Assembly (NCBI GenBank): GCA_903924715.1
Contig: CAIYCP010000505.1
Coordinates: 1-7,279 of the forward strand
DNA: 7,279 bases
Reading direction: 5' to 3'
From: an uncultured beta proteobacterium
GTDB taxonomy: Bacteria > Pseudomonadota > Gammaproteobacteria > Burkholderiales > Burkholderiaceae_B
Position numbers and translations under genes: made by a program. Below the pieces are notes generated by a model. That model ran no database searches. It saw nothing but the letters and a program-made list of their open reading frames with translations, and was not told the DNA's origin. The stretch's first letter is position 1. Each line of letters begins with the position of its first letter. Positions 6,729 through 7,279 of this stretch are shown here, in pieces.

Positions 6729-7279
6729 TTAGTCTTTCATTCCGGTAATTGACGCGACCATCGCGCGTGGATCGCGTTGTGGCCAGCGGCCGCTGCTCGC
6801 GTGTTGTAAAAATTGTTCGAGCACATGGTTGAACTCATTGGGCATTTCAATGTTCATGGTGTGCCCGCAGTTCGGCAAAATTGCTAGTGCAGCCGAAGGA
6901 ATAGTTTCTTTGAGCATGAGCCCAGGCTTGAGGCAGGGCCAGTCTTCGTCACCATTCAAAATCAAGGTCGGTACGGTGAGTTTTTTAAGCTCTTCTTTTA
7001 AGTTGTAGAGCGAAGGCCGCTCGCGCTGTACGCCAAGCTGTGTATTGGCTGAGCCCAAAGCTGAGTGTCCATAAAACTGCTCAATAAACTCTGCAAAACC
7101 ACGCGGATCAGCACGCTCAAACGAGAGGCGGGTTGGGCCATAGGCGTATTTGTCGACAAAGGCTTTCATCCCTTGTTGCAATAACATGTTGGCGCTGGCT
7201 TCGGCTTCTTTGCGAAATTGATCGTGCTGTTCGAGTTCAGCACCATAGCCGCAACCCGCCACCACTAAAGACAAGGCAC
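6729..7279 (-). CDS. Alpha/beta hydrolase, C-terminal part (5' end cut by the window edge)
   Basis: The frame is open to the right edge, reading ALSLVVAGCGYGAE from there, which is the strand and loop that follow the nucleophile elbow in alpha/beta hydrolases. The start codon, oxyanion hole and nucleophile (usually a serine in GxSxG) lie outside the window; probably around 100 residues are missing. A TTG at 7274 is an internal leucine, not a start. The visible part has a helical cap region, then PTLILNGDED whose Asp at 6944-6942 is the likely catalytic acid (GxxD pattern), then LPNCGHTMNIEMP with catalytic His at 6863-6861, and a C-terminal tail GRWPQRDPRA. Members include enol-lactonases, C-C bond hydrolases, esterases and thioesterases. 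The RraA-like gene follows without spacing, so both probably act in one route, plausibly on a ring-fission or oxo-acid intermediate. Exact activity undetermined. Confidence 0.9.
   Translation of the reverse strand, partial: ALSLVVAGCGYGAELEQHDQFRKEAEASANMLLQQGMKAFVDKYAYGPTRLSFERADPRGFAEFIEQFYGHSALGSANTQLGVQRERPSLYNLKEELKKLTVPTLILNGDEDWPCLKPGLMLKETIPSAALAILPNCGHTMNIEMPNEFNHVLEQFLQHASSGRWPQRDPRAMVASITGMKD

Noticed and set aside
7272..7274. TTG at 7274 as the start of the alpha/beta hydrolase
   Set aside because: The frame stays open to the window edge and the protein would lack its whole N-terminal half, including the nucleophile, so this is an internal leucine codon.
1..7279. Mobile element, phage, CRISPR, toxin-antitoxin or defence system
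   Set aside because: No transposase, integrase, long direct or inverted repeats, spaced repeat array or defence-type domain was seen; all genes read as metabolic.

Overview
The window carries seven protein-coding genes, two of them cut by the window edges. It looks like chromosomal DNA from a betaproteobacterium of the order Burkholderiales, most likely Alcaligenaceae or a close relative. The grounds are a Bug-family (TctC-like) periplasmic binding protein, a family hugely expanded in those bacteria, placed beside CoA-ligase, acyl-CoA dehydrogenase, TPP-enzyme and RraA-like genes, plus moderate GC (a little above 50% by eye). The genus cannot be read from the sequence. No RNA gene, insertion sequence, CRISPR array or long repeat was found.

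Layout. (1) A leftward operon reads from about 4209 to beyond base 1: an AMP-forming acyl-CoA ligase (4209-2599), an acyl-CoA dehydrogenase (2598-1420) and a TPP-dependent enzyme annotated in relatives as 'acetolactate synthase large subunit' (1423 to past the left edge). The junctions are TGA directly followed by ATG, and a 4-base ATGA overlap. (2) A 116-bp divergent intergenic region (4210-4325) is AT-rich and holds small palindromes, so it probably contains both promoters and an operator. (3) A rightward pair follows: a Bug protein (4326-5324) and an SDR oxidoreductase (5321-6043), joined by another ATGA overlap. (4) A second leftward pair comes in from the right edge: the C-terminal part of an alpha/beta hydrolase (past 7279 to 6729), then an RraA-like protein (6728-6075). 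It converges on the SDR gene across a 31-bp gap.

How the genes may work together (inference). The gene set resembles a catabolic island for an unidentified organic acid. The Bug protein would capture or sense the compound in the periplasm, the ligase would make its CoA thioester, the dehydrogenase would introduce a 2,3-double bond, and the SDR would oxidise a hydroxyl group or reduce a keto group. The TPP enzyme would make or break a C-C bond next to a carbonyl. The hydrolase and RraA-like aldolase/decarboxylase resemble lower-pathway ring-fission or hydroxy-acid enzymes. The substrate cannot be read from sequence, and no regulator or membrane transport component is present.

The least obvious feature is the TPP-enzyme gene. 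It fills bases 1-1423 of the minus strand with an uninterrupted frame but lacks its stop codon here, so simple ORF finding misses it and reports only opposite-strand shadows.
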